Source of the DNA: an uncultured Helcococcus sp.
Lineage (GTDB): Bacteria > Bacillota > Clostridia > Tissierellales > Peptoniphilaceae
NCBI GenBank assembly: GCA_947253305.1
Contig: CAMXYZ010000049.1
Coordinates: 1 to 7,370, forward strand
Reading direction: 5' to 3'
Length of the DNA stretch: 7,370 nucleotides
Shown: piece by piece, positions 5,995 through 7,370 of the stretch
Layout of the letters: every line of letters starts with the position of its first letter
Position numbering within the stretch: the first letter of the stretch is position 1
Notes under the pieces: model-generated
What the model saw: the letters and a program-made list of their open reading frames with translations, nothing else
Database searches by the model: none
Told to the model about the DNA's origin: nothing
Program-made: the position numbers and the translations under genes

Positions 5995-6020
5995 AAGACG
6001 GTGCAACAATAGGAGGAAAT

Positions 6021-7364
6021 ATGAAAAAACATGGTAAATTACTAGCTTTATTATTAGCATTAGTAATGGTATTAGCAGCTTGTTCAAAAGGTGGACAAGA
6101 AAAACCAGCAGAAAATACTGCAGGTGAAGGAAATGAAGGCGGATTAAAAGGTGAAATCAGCGTTCAAGTAGAAGAAGGTTGGAAAGCTTACTACGAAGAA
6201 ACAGTAAAGAGAGTTATGGAAAAAAATCCTGATGTAAAAATCGAATTAAAAGAATCAGGATCTTTCGATCACTTAGATATTATTGATTCAACAAGTGCAA
6301 CAAACGCTGATGTTGCTGACGTATTTGCAATTCCTGCAGATAGATTTGATGGTCTAAGACAAAATGAAGTTTTAGCAGCACTTCCTGCAGCAGAAATGGC
6401 TAAAGAACTAGGTGGATTTGATAATTTTGATGAAGGTCTGGGTGGAGCTTTCAAAGATGGTGATGATTATTTAGCATTCCCATACAATATAGAAACATTA
6501 GTAACATTTGTAAATACAAAAAATGCTGAAGCAAATAATGTAGATTACAAAAACCCAATGGAACTTACAGCACAACAAGATCCAGCATCAATTTTATTAC
6601 CATTAAACAATGCATGGTTTGGTGTAGCACCAAATAACGCAGGTGGAATTGAATTACTATCAGAAAAAGATGGTTCATTTATGTCAACATATTCAGGTGC
6701 TTACAATGAATTAACAGCAGACCAAAAAGCTGTATTTGACGGAATGTATGCATACTGGAAATTACAAAACGATAATAACACTGCCCTATTAGATAAAGAT
6801 GCAGGTGGCGGATATATTGACGATCAATTCAAGACAGGTGGAAAAGGTGTAGCTAGATTAGACGGTCCTTGGGCAGCAGGTGGAGATAGCATTATAGCTA
6901 AAGAAATCCAAGCTGGTAATGTAGAAATTTATCCAGTAAATCACTTAACAGTAGCTGGAAAAGAATTCAGTCAATGGAAAGGTGGTTGGGCACTAGTAGC
7001 TAACTCAAGAATCGAAGATGATGCAGATAAGATGAAGATAGCTGAAGAATTCATTAAAGAATTAGTAAATCCAGAAAGAGCTGTTGATTTATATCGTGCA
7101 ACAGGTAAGATTTTAGAAAATGCAAAATTAGAACAATATACAGGTTCTGATTTATCAGATACAGATAAGAAACTAATTGAAAATGTATTAGAATCTTATG
7201 AAGTATCAGTTCCAAGACCATTATTCAAAGAATTTGGTGGCGTTTGGGAAACATGGGAAAATTCAATTTTATCATGGAACTCATTAAAACCAGCAACACC
7301 TGAAGATGCATATAAAGAATTAAACGCTTCATTTACAGACTTGTTGCAACAAATTCAAAAATAA
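6021..7364 (+). CDS. MalE-like sugar ABC transporter substrate-binding lipoprotein
   Basis: This is an extracellular solute-binding protein of the maltose/maltodextrin type, which captures sugar outside the membrane and delivers it to an ABC importer. The signal peptide is clear: basic KKHGK, a hydrophobic core of leucines and alanines, and the lipobox LAAC with C21 as the lipidated residue. A low-complexity Gly/Glu linker (22-45) follows, then the two-lobed binding domain. Family features include AFPYNIETLVTFVNTKNAE (about 152-170), GKGVARLDGPWAAG (274-287), corresponding to the 'GxxAmxxxGPWa' segment of MalE, and WKGGWALVANSRIED followed by AEEFIKEL. The 447-residue length is usual. Start choice is firm: ATG four bases after AGGAGG and at the signal peptide. 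Codons look better adapted and less AT-rich than in neighbouring genes, which suggests high expression. The window ends six bases after the TAA, so the expected permease genes cannot be seen. The exact sugar is not certain. Confidence 0.88.
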   Translation: MKKHGKLLALLLALVMVLAACSKGGQEKPAENTAGEGNEGGLKGEISVQVEEGWKAYYEETVKRVMEKNPDVKIELKESGSFDHLDIIDSTSATNADVADVFAIPADRFDGLRQNEVLAALPAAEMAKELGGFDNFDEGLGGAFKDGDDYLAFPYNIETLVTFVNTKNAEANNVDYKNPMELTAQQDPASILLPLNNAWFGVAPNNAGGIELLSEKDGSFMSTYSGAYNELTADQKAVFDGMYAYWKLQNDNNTALLDKDAGGGYIDDQFKTGGKGVARLDGPWAAGGDSIIAKEIQAGNVEIYPVNHLTVAGKEFSQWKGGWALVANSRIEDDADKMKIAEEFIKELVNPERAVDLYRATGKILENAKLEQYTGSDLSDTDKKLIENVLESYEVSVPRPLFKEFGGVWETWENSILSWNSLKPATPEDAYKELNASFTDLLQQIQK

Positions 7365-7370
7365 GAAAAT

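Larger units (their letters stand above)
5625..6020. other. Divergent intergenic region, 396 bases
   Basis: This very AT-rich spacer separates two divergent genes. The left end holds the minus-strand promoter and ribosome site of the CAT/E2-fold gene. The right end holds the plus-strand promoter, cre-like site and ribosome site of the sugar-binding gene. The middle (about 5680-5940) contains no convincing gene, only short AT-rich repeats. These include the 8-base tandem GATTAATT (5701-5708 and 5709-5716) within an imperfect palindrome at 5697-5719, and distant inverted copies of AATTGTTAA (5723-5731 and 5838-5846). A weaker second plus-strand promoter, TTGATA (5898-5903) with TATAAT (5923-5928), has a 19-base spacer and may be chance. 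Confidence 0.7.

Noticed and set aside
5848..6087. Minus-strand open frame of 79 codons across the divergent promoter region
   Set aside because: It runs antisense through the strong plus-strand promoter and the signal-peptide coding region, has no ribosome site at a sensible distance, and resembles no family I know.
6269..6454. Minus-strand open frame of 61 codons inside the sugar-binding protein gene
   Set aside because: Its composition (Ser/Ala/Pro rich) is that of an antisense shadow, and no ribosome site is seen.
1..7370. CRISPR array, insertion sequence, tRNA or rRNA gene, phage or defence system
   Set aside because: I saw no spaced repeats, transposase or integrase motifs, tRNA-like folds or known defence domains; all long open frames are explained by transport and electron-transfer genes plus one CAT-fold protein.

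Overview
The window is strongly AT-rich (around 30 % G+C by eye, not counted). It has AT-biased codons, strong GGAGG-type ribosome sites, Bacillus-type promoters and a Gram-positive style lipoprotein. This suggests a low-GC Firmicute. A fermentative anaerobe of the Tissierellia/Peptoniphilaceae type (Helcococcus, Finegoldia and relatives) is my best guess, but it is an inference from style and gene content.

Layout. At the left edge, on the plus strand, is the C-terminal end of a chromate (CHR-family) transporter half-protein, cut by the window boundary. It converges on a long minus-strand operon, and one strong hairpin terminator lies between the two. The operon, transcribed right to left, is nqrB-nqrC-nqrD-nqrE-nqrF. 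These are five of the six subunits of the sodium-pumping NADH:quinone oxidoreductase, with overlapping or nearly touching reading frames. Just upstream on the same strand is a 61-codon DUF4250 gene with a candidate extended -10 promoter and a palindrome over its -35 region. Further upstream, also on the minus strand, is a self-contained unit with its own promoter and terminator. It encodes a stand-alone protein of the chloramphenicol acetyltransferase/E2 acyltransferase fold. A 396-base divergent intergenic region follows. It holds the promoter of that unit and, on the plus strand, a near-consensus sigma-A promoter with a cre-like operator. These serve a MalE-like sugar-binding lipoprotein gene, probably the first gene of an ABC sugar importer that continues beyond the window.

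How the genes work together. In the Nqr complex, NqrF oxidises NADH and passes electrons through FAD and a 2Fe-2S cluster. They then cross the membrane through the NqrD/NqrE iron-sulfur centre to covalently bound FMNs on NqrC and NqrB, coupled to Na+ export. The cofactor ligands needed for this route are visible in all five subunits. The most notable point is that no nqrA (or rnfC) lies at the head of the operon, where NqrA normally is. In addition, NqrB, NqrC and NqrF are all shorter than the Vibrio proteins, with NqrB and NqrC close to Rnf-subunit size. The operon may therefore encode a reduced, NqrA-less Na+-NQR or an Nqr/Rnf intermediate. The sugar-uptake gene and its cre-like site fit a carbohydrate-fermenting lifestyle in which such a pump would reoxidise NADH and energise the membrane.
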